Of a stretch of DNA of 22,972 nucleotides, positions 1 to 8,435 are shown piece after piece. The stretch lies in assembly GCA_039815505.1 (NCBI GenBank), contig JBCBZE010000017.1:1-22972 (forward strand), read 5' to 3'. How positions within the stretch are numbered: position 1 is the stretch's first letter; the number at the start of each line of letters is the position of its first letter. Made by a program: the position numbers and the translations under genes. Below the pieces are notes generated by a model, which was not told the origin of the DNA, searched no databases, and worked only from the letters and a program-made list of their open reading frames with translations. This DNA comes from CANLWN01 sp039815505 (GTDB lineage: Bacteria > Bacteroidota > Bacteroidia > Flavobacteriales > Flavobacteriaceae).

Positions 1-1009
1 GCTCATCCAATATTTTGGACAATTCCGAACGAAGGTTCTCGGTATTCAAATCCCCTTGTATGAGTTCTTTGACTACTTCTTTATCCATAATGAGGTTTAC
101 CAGGGAAATATATTCCAAAGTAATAATTCTTTTAGCGATCTGGTAGGATATCCAATTACCTTTATAACAGACCACTTGGGGTATTTTAAATAATGCGGTC
201 TCTAAAGTTGCCGTGCCACTTGTCACTAAAGCCGCGTAAGAAATACTCAAAAGGTCGTAGGTGCGATTTTCAATAAAACCAACATTGGTGTGTTTAAGAA
301 AGGGGCCGTAAAAGTCTTTTTCCAGACTTGGCGCTCCGGCAATGACAAACTGATATTTAGGAAAGGAATGTGTTACGGACAACATAACGGATAGCGTTTT
401 ATGTACTTCCTGTCTGCGGCTACCCGGTAGCAGGGCAATAATGGGTTTTTGAATATCCAAATGATTTTCTACCCTAAAACTGGCCTCATCAATTTGTGGT
501 CTATCGAATATAACATCGATTAAAGGGTGTCCAACAAAATGAACGGGGTAGTTATGTTTTTTCTCATAAAAATCTTTTTCAAAGGGAAGAATAACGTACA
601 TCGCATCTACGTCTCGCTTAATTTTATGAATACGCCCTTCCCTTGAAGCCCATATTTGCGGGGAAATATAGTAATGGGTCCTAAACCCATTTACCTTGGC
701 CCATTTGGCAATTCTAAGGTTAAAGCCCGAATAGTCAATACATATGATGATATCAGGGTCAAAGCTTTCAATATCCTGCTTGCAATAGGCAATGTTCTTG
801 AAAATGGTCCTAATGTTCTTTAGTACCTCAAGAAAACCCATAAAGGCCATTTCTTTATAATGTTTTACAAGATGACCACCCGCCTTTTGCATAAGTTCCC
901 CTCCCCAACATCGTATCATGGCATCGGTATCCTTTACCTTTAATGCTTTGATCAGGTTGGACCCATGCAAATCTCCAGATGCCTCTCCTGCAATAATGTA
1001 GTATTTCAT
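1..1009 (-). CDS. lpxB: Lipid-A-disaccharide synthase LpxB (3' end outside window)
   Basis: Glycosyltransferase of lipid A synthesis: it joins UDP-2,3-diacylglucosamine and lipid X into the lipid A disaccharide at the inner face of the cytoplasmic membrane. I translated this frame by hand. It opens MKYYIIAGEASGDLHGSNL, with the family's GEASGD motif at residues 8-13, and later shows SPQIWASREGR, GHPLID, LPGSRRQEV and TSGTATLE, all typical of LpxB. About 336 codons are present against a usual length near 370-380, so only the C-terminal tail is missing beyond base 1. The start is the ATG at 1009-1007, directly before the GEASGD domain. It is the last visible gene of a minus-strand group surE / small membrane protein / lpxB. 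A 191-base gap precedes it and holds a probable degraded insert. The family assignment is very secure. Confidence 0.96.
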   Translation of the reverse strand, partial: MKYYIIAGEASGDLHGSNLIKALKVKDTDAMIRCWGGELMQKAGGHLVKHYKEMAFMGFLEVLKNIRTIFKNIAYCKQDIESFDPDIIICIDYSGFNLRIAKWAKVNGFRTHYYISPQIWASREGRIHKIKRDVDAMYVILPFEKDFYEKKHNYPVHFVGHPLIDVIFDRPQIDEASFRVENHLDIQKPIIALLPGSRRQEVHKTLSVMLSVTHSFPKYQFVIAGAPSLEKDFYGPFLKHTNVGFIENRTYDLLSISYAALVTSGTATLETALFKIPQVVCYKGNWISYQIAKRIITLEYISLVNLIMDKEVVKELIQGDLNTENLRSELSKILDE

Positions 1010-1022
1010 CTTTATAAAGGAT

Positions 1023-1197
1023 CAAGTTCAACGTTCAAGATCAAGTTTAATTTATATATCACTTTTTGTTTTTAATGACTGTTGCCATTATTTTTACTAG
1101 TTCCTCTACTTCATTAGGCAATTCTAACCCTTTTGACATATTAGTATAATTTATCTTTTTCAAGATTTTTAAGTTTACTCTTGATTCTTTGAACTTG
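1023..1197. repeat. Short inverted repeat bounding the lpxB upstream gap
   Basis: CAAGTTCAA at 1023-1031 is the exact reverse complement of TTGAACTTG at 1189-1197. The two arms almost exactly bound the gap between the small membrane gene and lpxB. Further CAAGTT/GTTCAAG-like words lie beside the left arm (1023-1047). Nine-base arms can arise by chance in AT-rich DNA, so the support comes from their position around a decayed reading frame. I read them as possible ends of an old small insert. Confidence 0.35.
1059..1139 (-). pseudogene. Possible C-terminal remnant of a four-helix-bundle (S23/IVP-like) protein
   Basis: A 26-codon reading frame (MSKGLELPNEVEELVKIMAT, then VIKNKK, stop) fills part of the gap before lpxB. 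The same frame stays open upstream, without a start, to about base 1200. The ending, a helix with a spaced L/V-K-I/M pattern closing in I-K-x-K-K, resembles the C-terminus of the small four-helix-bundle proteins related to the 23S rRNA intervening-sequence protein, which are common as single inserts in Bacteroidota. The N-terminal three quarters of such a protein is absent. Alternatively it is a meaningless open stretch. The call rests on a short pattern recalled from the family, so confidence is low. Confidence 0.3.
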
Positions 1198-1200
1198 TAC

Positions 1201-1482
1201 TTAAAAAATCTTGTAATATAGGATTACCATAGCCGTCAACAAGGTAGCGATCATCACTCCTCTGGCCCTTTTGTCCCTACGAAGTTTTAAAAAACCAAAA
1301 AAGGCTACCAAATTAAGTATGGCCCCTAACGCCAACAAACTTCCAATATGCCCTTGAATAACTGCGGCTCTATACGTATCTGCTATGCTAAGGTCGGAGA
1401 AGAGCACAATGTACAAAAGGGTACCTATGGTATTGGCTATAATTCCTACCACAAACCCTATTAAAATTTCTTTTTTATTCAT
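1201..1482 (-). CDS. Small integral membrane protein of unknown function
   Basis: A 93-residue protein with about three hydrophobic helices (roughly residues 5-28, 42-65 and 74-92) and a basic loop (KLRRDKRARG) before the last one, so by the positive-inside rule that loop should face the cytoplasm. I recognise no domain or catalytic motif. Its ATG (1482-1480) overlaps the last 8 bases of surE (ATGAATAA), a layout that suggests translational coupling, so it is very probably expressed as the middle gene of surE / this gene / lpxB. A role linked to membrane or lipid A biogenesis would be only a guess from neighbours. That it is a real gene is supported by the overlap, its length and the clean transmembrane pattern. 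Confidence 0.8.
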   Translation of the reverse strand: MNKKEILIGFVVGIIANTIGTLLYIVLFSDLSIADTYRAAVIQGHIGSLLALGAILNLVAFFGFLKLRRDKRARGVMIATLLTAMVILYYKIF

Positions 1483-2248
1483 GTAAATTCCAGTTGTTTA
1501 TATGCTGCATGGCATGATGGGCCGTTAAATCAAATTGTGTGGGGACTACCGAAATATAGTCATTGGCCAATGCCCACTCATCGGTATCCTCACCTTTGTC
1601 CAAAAGTTCAAACTCACCGGTAAGCCAATAGTAATCTTTACCGTTTGGACTGGTACGCTTATCAAATTTTTCCTTCCAATTGGCCTTGGCTTGCCTACAG
1701 ATTTTAACACCCTTTATCTGTTTTTCCTCTAATTTTGGAATGTTTACGTTTAGCACAACCCCTTGTGGAATGCCTTTTTCCAGGGCCTCCATCACAATTT
1801 TTGTTATGGCTTTCTTTGCAGGCTCAAAATTGGCGGACCATGAATAATCGCATAAGGAGAAACCAATGGCAGGGATACCTTCGATACCTGCTTCAATGGC
1901 CGCACTCATAGTGCCGGAATAAATGACGTTTATGGAAGAGTTGGAGCCATGGTTGATACCACTCACACAAATGTCCGGTTTTCGATCCAAAAGTTCCTGC
2001 AGCGCCAATTTTACACAGTCCGCCGGTGTACCGCTACAACTGTACTCATAATCTTGTCCGTCATCCATTTTTAGCCTTTTGGAATATAGTGTGTTATCTA
2101 TGGTTATGGCATGCCCCATGCCGGATTGAGGGCTGTCCGGGGCCACTACGACAACATCTCCAATTTCCTTCATAAAACGCACTAACGATCGTAATCCGGG
2201 TGCTGTAATACCATCATCATTAGTGATTAAAATCAAAGGTTTTTGCAT
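1475..2248 (-). CDS. surE: 5'/3'-nucleotidase SurE
   Basis: Metal-dependent cytoplasmic phosphatase that removes phosphate from nucleoside 5'- and 3'-monophosphates and is linked to stationary-phase survival in other bacteria. The 257-residue protein opens MQKPLILITNDDGITAPG. Asp11-Asp12, Ser42 (in PDSPQSGMGH) and Asn99 (in SGINHGSN) match the metal-binding set of the family. GTPADCVKLAL and the VNVNIP stretch are also typical. The frame is open 12 codons further upstream (an ATG at 2284), but that extension (MKNVFLCHKLYA) has no family counterpart, and SurE proteins begin a few residues before the first strand, so I chose the ATG at 2248. The next gene overlaps its stop by 8 bases. The 180-base gap to the divergent protease gene must hold both promoters, but I could not pick either convincingly. 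Confidence 0.96.
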   Translation of the reverse strand: MQKPLILITNDDGITAPGLRSLVRFMKEIGDVVVVAPDSPQSGMGHAITIDNTLYSKRLKMDDGQDYEYSCSGTPADCVKLALQELLDRKPDICVSGINHGSNSSINVIYSGTMSAAIEAGIEGIPAIGFSLCDYSWSANFEPAKKAITKIVMEALEKGIPQGVVLNVNIPKLEEKQIKGVKICRQAKANWKEKFDKRTSPNGKDYYWLTGEFELLDKGEDTDEWALANDYISVVPTQFDLTAHHAMQHINNWNLHE

Positions 2249-2428
2249 GGCGTATAATTTATGGCATAAAAATACGTTTTTCATTAAGAATTAATCCCTA
2301 AGGTGTTTAACAAAAAATTAATGGGCTTGTTATAAGCTGGCATGGTTTTTTCACTATATTAGGGAATTCATATCTCGAGTAATGATGGATAGCTATTTGT
2401 CCACAGAAAAACTGAAAAGGATTTTAAT

Positions 2429-4564
2429 ATGAGAAAGAACGTTGCCCTCGCCCTATTGACCATACTTGTAGCTGTTGCGTCTTGCAGTTTTACCAACAAA
2501 TCTTTTGAAAATGATGATAAGGATAAGTTATTGCTAGATCTTATCGCCTATGTGTTGGAACGTGGTCATTATGAGCCCAAAGATATCGATGATGATTTTT
2601 CTGTAAGTGTTTTTGAGGATTTTGTAGATATTCTCGATCCCACGAAACGCTATTTTTTAGAGGACGATATCATGGAATTTGAAAAGTATAAATTTCAAAT
2701 AGACGATCAAATCAAAAATACGGATATCAGCTTTTTCAATTTAGTGCACGAAAGATTGATCAAACGTATGGACGAGGCCAAAAAAATCTATAAAGATGTG
2801 TTGGCGCAACCCTTTGATTATAGCAAAAAGGAAACCATAGACATTAAATATGAGGAACAAGCCTTTGCCACATCCAAGAAAGAACTGCGGGAACGTTGGA
2901 GAAAACAGCTAAAATATGCAACCTTGGGTACTTATGATTCCAAAATAGAGAATCAGAAAAAGAAAAAAGAGGAAGATACTTCCGCTAAACTACTGTCGCT
3001 TGATGAAATAGAGACCGCTTCAAGGGAGTCTACCATAAACACGCTTGACGAGTTTTTTGATTTTGTGGACGATTTGGAACGCAAGGATTGGTTTGTGCAA
3101 TACATAAATACCATTGTGGATGAATTTGATCCCCACACCTTCTACTTTGCCCCAGAGGAAAAAGAAAAATTTGATACAAGTATTTCCGGAAAATTTGAGG
3201 GTATTGGTGCGCGTTTGCAGAAAAAGCCCGAAGGTGCTAAAATTGTAGAAATTATATCAGGGGGTCCTGTATGGAGGGACCAACAATTGGAAGTTGGTGA
3301 TGAAATCACCAAAGTAGGTCAAGACGGTGATGTTCCTGTAGATATAGTGGGTATGCGATTGGACGATGCCATTAAAATGATCAAAGGTCCAAAAGGCACC
3401 GTTGTGGACCTTACCGTTAGAAAGGTAGATGGCTCTACAAGGATAATATCGATTACTAGGGATGTGGTGGAATTGGAAGAATCCTATGCAAAATCGGCCA
3501 ATATCATTAAAGGCAATCAGAAGTTTGGACTAATCAACCTTCCTAAATTCTATGTAGATTTTGATGATTATAGCGAAAGAAATGCCGCTACCGATGTTGC
3601 CAAAGAAGTAGATAGATTAAAACAAGAAGGTATAGAAGGATTGGTGTTGGATCTTCGTGACAATGGAGGAGGTTCCCTTAAAACCGTAGTGGAGATGGCC
3701 GGTCTTTTTATCAAGGATGGTCCAGTGGTACAGGTGCGTTCCTCGGGAAAAGATAAGGAAGTATATGATGATAAAGATGAACGTATTCAATGGGATGGCC
3801 CCTTGGTCATATTGGTAAATGAATTATCCGCATCGGCTTCAGAAATATTGGCCGCCGCCATGCAGGACTATAAAAGAGCGGTAGTTATAGGAAGCAAGCA
3901 GACGTTTGGTAAGGGTACCGTACAGAATGTTATTCCTTTGGATAATATTGTTCGAAGTAACGAGCATGGGGATTTAGGGGCTATAAAGTTGACTACACAA
4001 AAGTTTTATAGAATCAACGGTGGATCCACCCAGTTGGAAGGGGTTAAAAGTGATGTTGTTGTTCCGGATAAATATAGCTATATAGATTTGGGAGAACGTG
4101 ATCAACAAAATCCGTTGGCTTGGGATAAAATTTCTCCTGCGAATTACCAACCGTGGGATGGTTATATTGATTATGAGCAGACCATAGCCAATAGTAAAAA
4201 AAGAATGTCGGCAAGTAGACAATTACAATTGATAGAAGAAAATGCAAAATGGTTAAAAGAACGACAAGACGAAACCGTCGTTTCTTTAAATTATGAGGTG
4301 TACAAAGGCAAAGAGGAAAAAATAGAAAAGAAATCCGAATATTTTAAGTCCATATCCGATTATGATTCACACCTTACTTTTGAATCCTTAAAATACGAGC
4401 AGGAATTGTTTACCAAGGATTCCATATTAAGGGAGAAAAGAGATCGATGGCACAGGGATTTAGCAAAAGATGTGTATGTAGAGGAAGCAGTCAATGTCTT
4501 GCAGGATCTTAAGATCAATAATATAAAAAACAATACAAAACTGGCTAGTGTCAATAAAGGATAG
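2429..4564 (+). CDS. prc: C-terminal processing protease (Prc/Tsp, S41A), predicted lipoprotein
   Basis: Periplasmic serine protease of the tail-specific (Prc/Tsp/CtpA) family, which trims or degrades envelope proteins from the C-terminus. The 711-residue protein has a lipoprotein signal (LVAVASC, Cys19), an N-terminal helical region, a PDZ domain around residues 250-340 (SGKFEGIGARLQ through GPKGTVVDLTV) and an S41 catalytic core. Ser469 in SASASE and Lys495 in TFGKGTVQN match the Ser/Lys dyad of E. coli Prc by local alignment; LRDNGGGSL lies before them. The charged C-terminal tail (from about residue 560) is the Tsp-type extension. The length is close to E. coli Prc (682 residues) rather than to the short CtpA forms. 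It stands alone: divergent from surE and followed by a terminator. A lipid anchor would tether it to the membrane. Confidence 0.95.
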   Translation: MRKNVALALLTILVAVASCSFTNKSFENDDKDKLLLDLIAYVLERGHYEPKDIDDDFSVSVFEDFVDILDPTKRYFLEDDIMEFEKYKFQIDDQIKNTDISFFNLVHERLIKRMDEAKKIYKDVLAQPFDYSKKETIDIKYEEQAFATSKKELRERWRKQLKYATLGTYDSKIENQKKKKEEDTSAKLLSLDEIETASRESTINTLDEFFDFVDDLERKDWFVQYINTIVDEFDPHTFYFAPEEKEKFDTSISGKFEGIGARLQKKPEGAKIVEIISGGPVWRDQQLEVGDEITKVGQDGDVPVDIVGMRLDDAIKMIKGPKGTVVDLTVRKVDGSTRIISITRDVVELEESYAKSANIIKGNQKFGLINLPKFYVDFDDYSERNAATDVAKEVDRLKQEGIEGLVLDLRDNGGGSLKTVVEMAGLFIKDGPVVQVRSSGKDKEVYDDKDERIQWDGPLVILVNELSASASEILAAAMQDYKRAVVIGSKQTFGKGTVQNVIPLDNIVRSNEHGDLGAIKLTTQKFYRINGGSTQLEGVKSDVVVPDKYSYIDLGERDQQNPLAWDKISPANYQPWDGYIDYEQTIANSKKRMSASRQLQLIEENAKWLKERQDETVVSLNYEVYKGKEEKIEKKSEYFKSISDYDSHLTFESLKYEQELFTKDSILREKRDRWHRDLAKDVYVEEAVNVLQDLKINNIKNNTKLASVNKG

Positions 4565-4591
4565 TGCACTTGAGTAGTTTAAACAGTATAT

Positions 4592-4617
4592 AAAAACCTG
4601 GCCCTGGCCGGGTTTTT
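4592..4617 (+). terminator. Rho-independent terminator after the Prc protease gene
   Basis: A near-perfect hairpin: AAAAACC, T, GGC, loop CCTG, GCC, G, GGTTTTT, with one T-G wobble in the stem and a T-run in its right arm. It starts 28 bases after the protease stop codon. The A-run in the left arm means it could also work in the other direction, but no gene needs that here. Confidence 0.88.
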
Positions 4618-4710
4618 AGGTTTTATGACCCACCATTAATACCTGCTATTTTTTAGTAAGCGCCATAGTTTATATATTTATGGAACAGGAATGTATGAAA
4701 CCTTCGCACA

Positions 4711-6300
4711 ATGGCCTTCAAAAAAATTGGTTTACCCCTATTCATATCTTTGTTCCTCTTTGCCTGTCAGAGCGATGACAATGGTGCACCGACACCTATA
4801 GATAACCCCGACCCCGACCCTAATGCAATCGATATAATCCTGAGTGACGAAGTAAGCTTAAACCCAACGGGATATGCACCGCTTTCGGCATCTATTGCCT
4901 TAGCGCTCAAAGAGCCCGTAAGTGTCCGTATGAGGGTGGTTGGGCAAAATGGCAACGACTCGGATATTGTTCAGGATTTTTCGGATATGGGAACGAACTT
5001 GACCATTCCTATACACGGATTGTATGCGGACTTTGACAATACCGTAGAACTTACTTTTTTCGATGACTCCGGAAATAACCTAGGGGTGGAGCGGTATACG
5101 ATAAAGACCACACCGCTTATTTCTGAAATGCCATTAATATCCATTCAAGAAGCTAAAAGAGAACAGATGGCAGATGGGTTTACGTTAGTAAGCTATTTTG
5201 GACATAATGGAGCCGTGTTCCCACAACGTCCGTTTATGTTCGATTCTTTCGGAAGTATTCGATGGTATCTTGATTTTAGCAGACACCCTGTTCTTAATAC
5301 CCTTTTTTATGATAACGGTGTAGAGCGTCTTGCCAACGGCAATTTTTATTTTGGCTCCGGGGGAGGGGCCTTTGGAGGTGGAGGGGATAATACGATCTAT
5401 GAGATCGATCTTTTTGGTTCCATTCTAAATTCATGGGAGATGCCTGGTTATGGCTTTCATCATGAAGTGAGCGAAAAACCAAACGGTAACTTTTTAGTCA
5501 CTGTAAGTAAGTTGGGTGCACCGACCATAGAAGACTATATTATCGAAATAGATCGGAGTAGTAAAGAAATTATTAGGGAGTGGGACTTAAATGAATCCTT
5601 GCAAAATACTCGAATGACACTTATAGAGGATATGGTGGATTGGATTCATGTAAATGCGATTACCTATGATGCAACCGATGATACCATTATTATTTCGGGG
5701 CGTACGCAAGGGTTGATTAAATTGACAAATGCCAATGAAGTGGTTTGGATTATGGGCCCCCAGAAAGATTGGGGAATGGCGGGGAACGGGATGGATTTAA
5801 ATTCGTTTTTATTGAATCCATTGGATAACCAAGGACAACCCATATCTGATCAGGCTGTTTTGGACGGTGATGAAAATCATCCCGATTTTGAATGGAATTG
5901 GTATCAGCACGCTCCCTTGGTCATGCCCAATGGAAACATTATGTTGTTCGATAATGGCGATAACCGAAACTTTATAGGAAACACCTATAGTCGTGCCGTA
6001 GAATACAAAATAGACACCCAGAACAAGACAATTCAACAGGTGTGGGAATATGGAAAATCACGTAGCTCTGGTTTATATTCCAGGATAGTTTCCGATGTTG
6101 ATTATTTAGAGTCCGTAGATCATGTACTGGTCTCTCCCGGGGCCATATCAGCTGGGGGGCAGATTTCTGGAAAATCAGTCGAAGTGGATTATATGACAGG
6201 AGCCGTTATTTTTGAAGCTACCATTATACCACCTTTGGCTTTCTTCGATGTAATAGCACTCCATAGAACAGAACGTTTATCCCTTTATCCAGAGCAGTAG
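4711..6300 (+). CDS. PAPS-independent aryl-sulfate sulfotransferase family lipoprotein
   Basis: Arylsulfotransferases of this family move sulfate from a phenolic sulfate ester to another phenol without PAPS, through a sulfo-histidine. The 529-residue protein has a lipoprotein signal (LFLFAC, Cys19) followed by QSDD, a pattern like Bacteroidota surface-export signals, then a Pro/Asp linker, a beta-sandwich-like N-domain (about 40-135) and a beta-propeller (about 150-525). Residues matching the E. coli AssT active site are visible: His250/251 (FHHEVSEKPNG), His313 (DWIHVNA), Arg331 (SGRTQG) and His400 (WYQHAPLVMPNG). The His313-Arg331 spacing of 18 equals that of AssT His356-Arg374. The mature protein has no cysteine except the lipidated one, so the disulfide of E. 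coli AssT is absent, and no dsbL/dsbI genes lie nearby. The substrate is unknown. It is a single gene, 146 bases after prc and its terminator. Confidence 0.85.
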   Translation: MAFKKIGLPLFISLFLFACQSDDNGAPTPIDNPDPDPNAIDIILSDEVSLNPTGYAPLSASIALALKEPVSVRMRVVGQNGNDSDIVQDFSDMGTNLTIPIHGLYADFDNTVELTFFDDSGNNLGVERYTIKTTPLISEMPLISIQEAKREQMADGFTLVSYFGHNGAVFPQRPFMFDSFGSIRWYLDFSRHPVLNTLFYDNGVERLANGNFYFGSGGGAFGGGGDNTIYEIDLFGSILNSWEMPGYGFHHEVSEKPNGNFLVTVSKLGAPTIEDYIIEIDRSSKEIIREWDLNESLQNTRMTLIEDMVDWIHVNAITYDATDDTIIISGRTQGLIKLTNANEVVWIMGPQKDWGMAGNGMDLNSFLLNPLDNQGQPISDQAVLDGDENHPDFEWNWYQHAPLVMPNGNIMLFDNGDNRNFIGNTYSRAVEYKIDTQNKTIQQVWEYGKSRSSGLYSRIVSDVDYLESVDHVLVSPGAISAGGQISGKSVEVDYMTGAVIFEATIIPPLAFFDVIALHRTERLSLYPEQ

Positions 6301-6354
6301 CAACGTACCGATAGCGACTATAAGGTGTTTTTTCGTTTGATTTATTTTAGCTAG

Positions 6355-7155
6355 ATGAGAAAGAGAACCGTATATACCATTTTGTTAATTAGCTGTATCA
6401 TTGGTTTTTGGGTGTTCGAAAACTTCTATACTCCTGCTACCTATTCGGTACCTAAGGGAGAGGATCCCCGGGCAAAAATAGCTTCCCACATACTACCAAG
6501 TTCCACCACCGGGGTTATCGTGGAGCATACCAATTATTCGCTTTCCTATAACGAAACCTATGAACAGGCAGAATGGGTAGCTTATGCCCTAAAAAAAAAT
6601 CATTTGACGAACGATGATAGAAAACGCCCGTATTTTATAGAAGACCCTAAGGTAAGGACTAAATCAGCGGATTGGCGCAATTATAGAGGTTCTGGATATG
6701 ATAGAGGTCATCTTTGCCCCGCCGGTGATCGTAGATTTTCCGAATATGCCTATAAGGAGACGTTCTATACCAGTAATATTAGCCCTCAGAACAATGATTT
6801 CAATGCCGGTATATGGAATAGGTTAGAGCAAAAGGTACGCTATTGGGCCAAAAAATACGATAACTTATTTGTAATTACGGCAGGTGTCTTGGAAAAAGGG
6901 CTTTCCACTATTGGGGATGAAGATGTTGCCGTTCCGGAGTATTACTACAAAATTGTGTTTGTGGGCAATTTGGATAATCCAAGGATGTTGGGGTTTTTAA
7001 TGCCTCACAAAGAAAGTACAGCACCTTTACAAAACTTTGTAGTTCCCATAGATGAAATAGAGCATATGACCGGAATAGATTTTTTTGGGTATTTACCGGA
7101 TTCCCTGGAAAAAAAGTTGGAAAGTACAGTTAATTTAAAGGGATGGGTATTCTAA
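6355..7155 (+). CDS. DNA/RNA non-specific endonuclease (NUC1/EndA family), exported
   Basis: A 266-residue beta-beta-alpha-metal nuclease that cuts DNA and RNA without sequence preference using one Mg ion. Residues 5-22 form a hydrophobic signal or membrane anchor after MRKR, so it acts in the periplasm or outside. The catalytic motif DRGHLCPAGDRR holds His119 (general base). SPQNNDFNAGIWNRLEQ supplies the metal-binding Asn150 and, 8 residues on, Glu158, the same spacing as Asn119/Glu127 of Serratia nuclease. No immunity-like gene sits beside it, so a nutrient or biofilm DNA role is more likely than a toxin, though that is inference. Its stop codon overlaps that of the convergent rodA (TAA 7153-7155 against TAG 7154-7152). 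Confidence 0.92.
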   Translation: MRKRTVYTILLISCIIGFWVFENFYTPATYSVPKGEDPRAKIASHILPSSTTGVIVEHTNYSLSYNETYEQAEWVAYALKKNHLTNDDRKRPYFIEDPKVRTKSADWRNYRGSGYDRGHLCPAGDRRFSEYAYKETFYTSNISPQNNDFNAGIWNRLEQKVRYWAKKYDNLFVITAGVLEKGLSTIGDEDVAVPEYYYKIVFVGNLDNPRMLGFLMPHKESTAPLQNFVVPIDEIEHMTGIDFFGYLPDSLEKKLESTVNLKGWVF

Positions 7156-8435
7156 AGCCATTCTTTTAATCTATTTGCATCCAACTTTAAGAAGACAAAA
7201 AGCAAAATAGTAAAGCCTAAAAGACCTGATCCGCCATAACTAAAAAAGGGTAAAGGAATACCTATGGTGGGCAATACACCAATGACCATACCCACGTTGA
7301 TAAAGTAATGGACCAATAAAATGGAGATTACACCATAACCGTACATTCTACCAAAAGCATTTTTTTGTCTTTCCGCCAGGAACACTAAACGTAAAAACAT
7401 AATAGTAAACAATATAATTACCGTAGCGGTACCAACAAAGCCCCATTCCTCACCTACCGTGCTAAAAATGAAATCCGTGTGTTGTTCCGGTACAAAATCC
7501 CCCTTGGTACGTGTACCTTCCAAAAACCCTTTTCCAAAAAAACCACCAGATTCTATGGCTTTTTCTGATTGATAGGTATTATATCCTATGGTTTTCCGTA
7601 TTTCCTCTAACTTTTCAGGATCTTTCTCTAACCGGAGCCACAGACTGAATCTATCCCTATGGCGTTGTTCAAAGACAGAATTAAAAACAAAATTTACGGA
7701 TAGCGAAAAAGCGATAGCTACTACAAATACGGATATCAACGGTAATAAAGGAACTTTAAAAGAAGCACGTTTGAGCAGGAAAAATAGAATAATCAACAAC
7801 GCCAGTACAATTCCCACCCATATAGTGCCAAACTTTAAGGTAGTTACAAAGATGATAATGGTCAAAAGGGCCAAGCCCAAATAGATCAAAGGAAGCCCTT
7901 CCCTAAAAATAACGAAAACCAATGCAAAAAAAATCAAAGCACTTCCCGGGTCTGGTTGGGGAATAACTAAAACTGCCGGAATTAGGATGATCAAAAACGC
8001 GTACAGTTGATCTTTTCTGCGCTTTATATCGGTTTGTATATCACTTAAATATTTTGCCAACGCCAAAGCCGTGGCTACTTTGGCAAATTCTGATGGCTGT
8101 AAGTTAAAAAAGCCAAGATCGTACCAGGATGTGGCTCCAGCAATGGTTTTTCCAAAAACAAAAAGCCCCAATAGTAAAGCACAGGAAATAATATACAGAA
8201 CGCTGGAAAAACGTTCATAGAAATTAGCTTCCAAGGTAAGTATAATGAGGATGGAGACAATGCTTACCCCTATGAAAAATAATTGTTTTCCGTACAGCAG
8301 GGAGAAATCTAGAATAGAGGAATCATCTTCGGAAAAAGTAGTGGAGTAGATGTTGAGCCATCCAATAGCTACCAAGGAAATATAAAGCAGGACAGTGAGC
8401 CAATCTACTCGTTTTAAAACGTCTCTACCAGACAT
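7152..8435 (-). CDS. rodA: Rod-shape-determining peptidoglycan polymerase RodA
   Basis: SEDS-family glycosyltransferase that polymerises lipid II into glycan strands for side-wall growth, working as a pair with PBP2. The 427-residue protein has about ten transmembrane helices. Family signatures are NLQPSEFAK (111-119), PQPDPGSAL (159-167) and PEQHTDFIFSTVGEEWG (316-332); Asp321 should be the catalytic aspartate equivalent to Asp262 of E. coli RodA. Near the end, PLPFFSYGGSG is the conserved SEDS loop. Its start overlaps the end of mrdA by 11 bases, so the polymerase and transpeptidase are translationally linked. It is the last gene of the mre operon. Its position beside PBP2 argues for RodA rather than FtsW. 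Confidence 0.96.
   Translation of the reverse strand: MSGRDVLKRVDWLTVLLYISLVAIGWLNIYSTTFSEDDSSILDFSLLYGKQLFFIGVSIVSILIILTLEANFYERFSSVLYIISCALLLGLFVFGKTIAGATSWYDLGFFNLQPSEFAKVATALALAKYLSDIQTDIKRRKDQLYAFLIILIPAVLVIPQPDPGSALIFFALVFVIFREGLPLIYLGLALLTIIIFVTTLKFGTIWVGIVLALLIILFFLLKRASFKVPLLPLISVFVVAIAFSLSVNFVFNSVFEQRHRDRFSLWLRLEKDPEKLEEIRKTIGYNTYQSEKAIESGGFFGKGFLEGTRTKGDFVPEQHTDFIFSTVGEEWGFVGTATVIILFTIMFLRLVFLAERQKNAFGRMYGYGVISILLVHYFINVGMVIGVLPTIGIPLPFFSYGGSGLLGFTILLFVFLKLDANRLKEWL

Noticed and set aside
2249..2284. Upstream start for surE adding 12 residues
   Set aside because: The extension (MKNVFLCHKLYA) has no SurE counterpart; the family begins just before LITNDDG, which fits the ATG at 2248.
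6355..7155. Nuclease as the toxin of a contact-dependent or type VI system
   Set aside because: There is no immunity-like partner, no delivery domain (Rhs, PAAR, LXG or a type IX C-terminal domain) and the protein is short with a simple signal or anchor.
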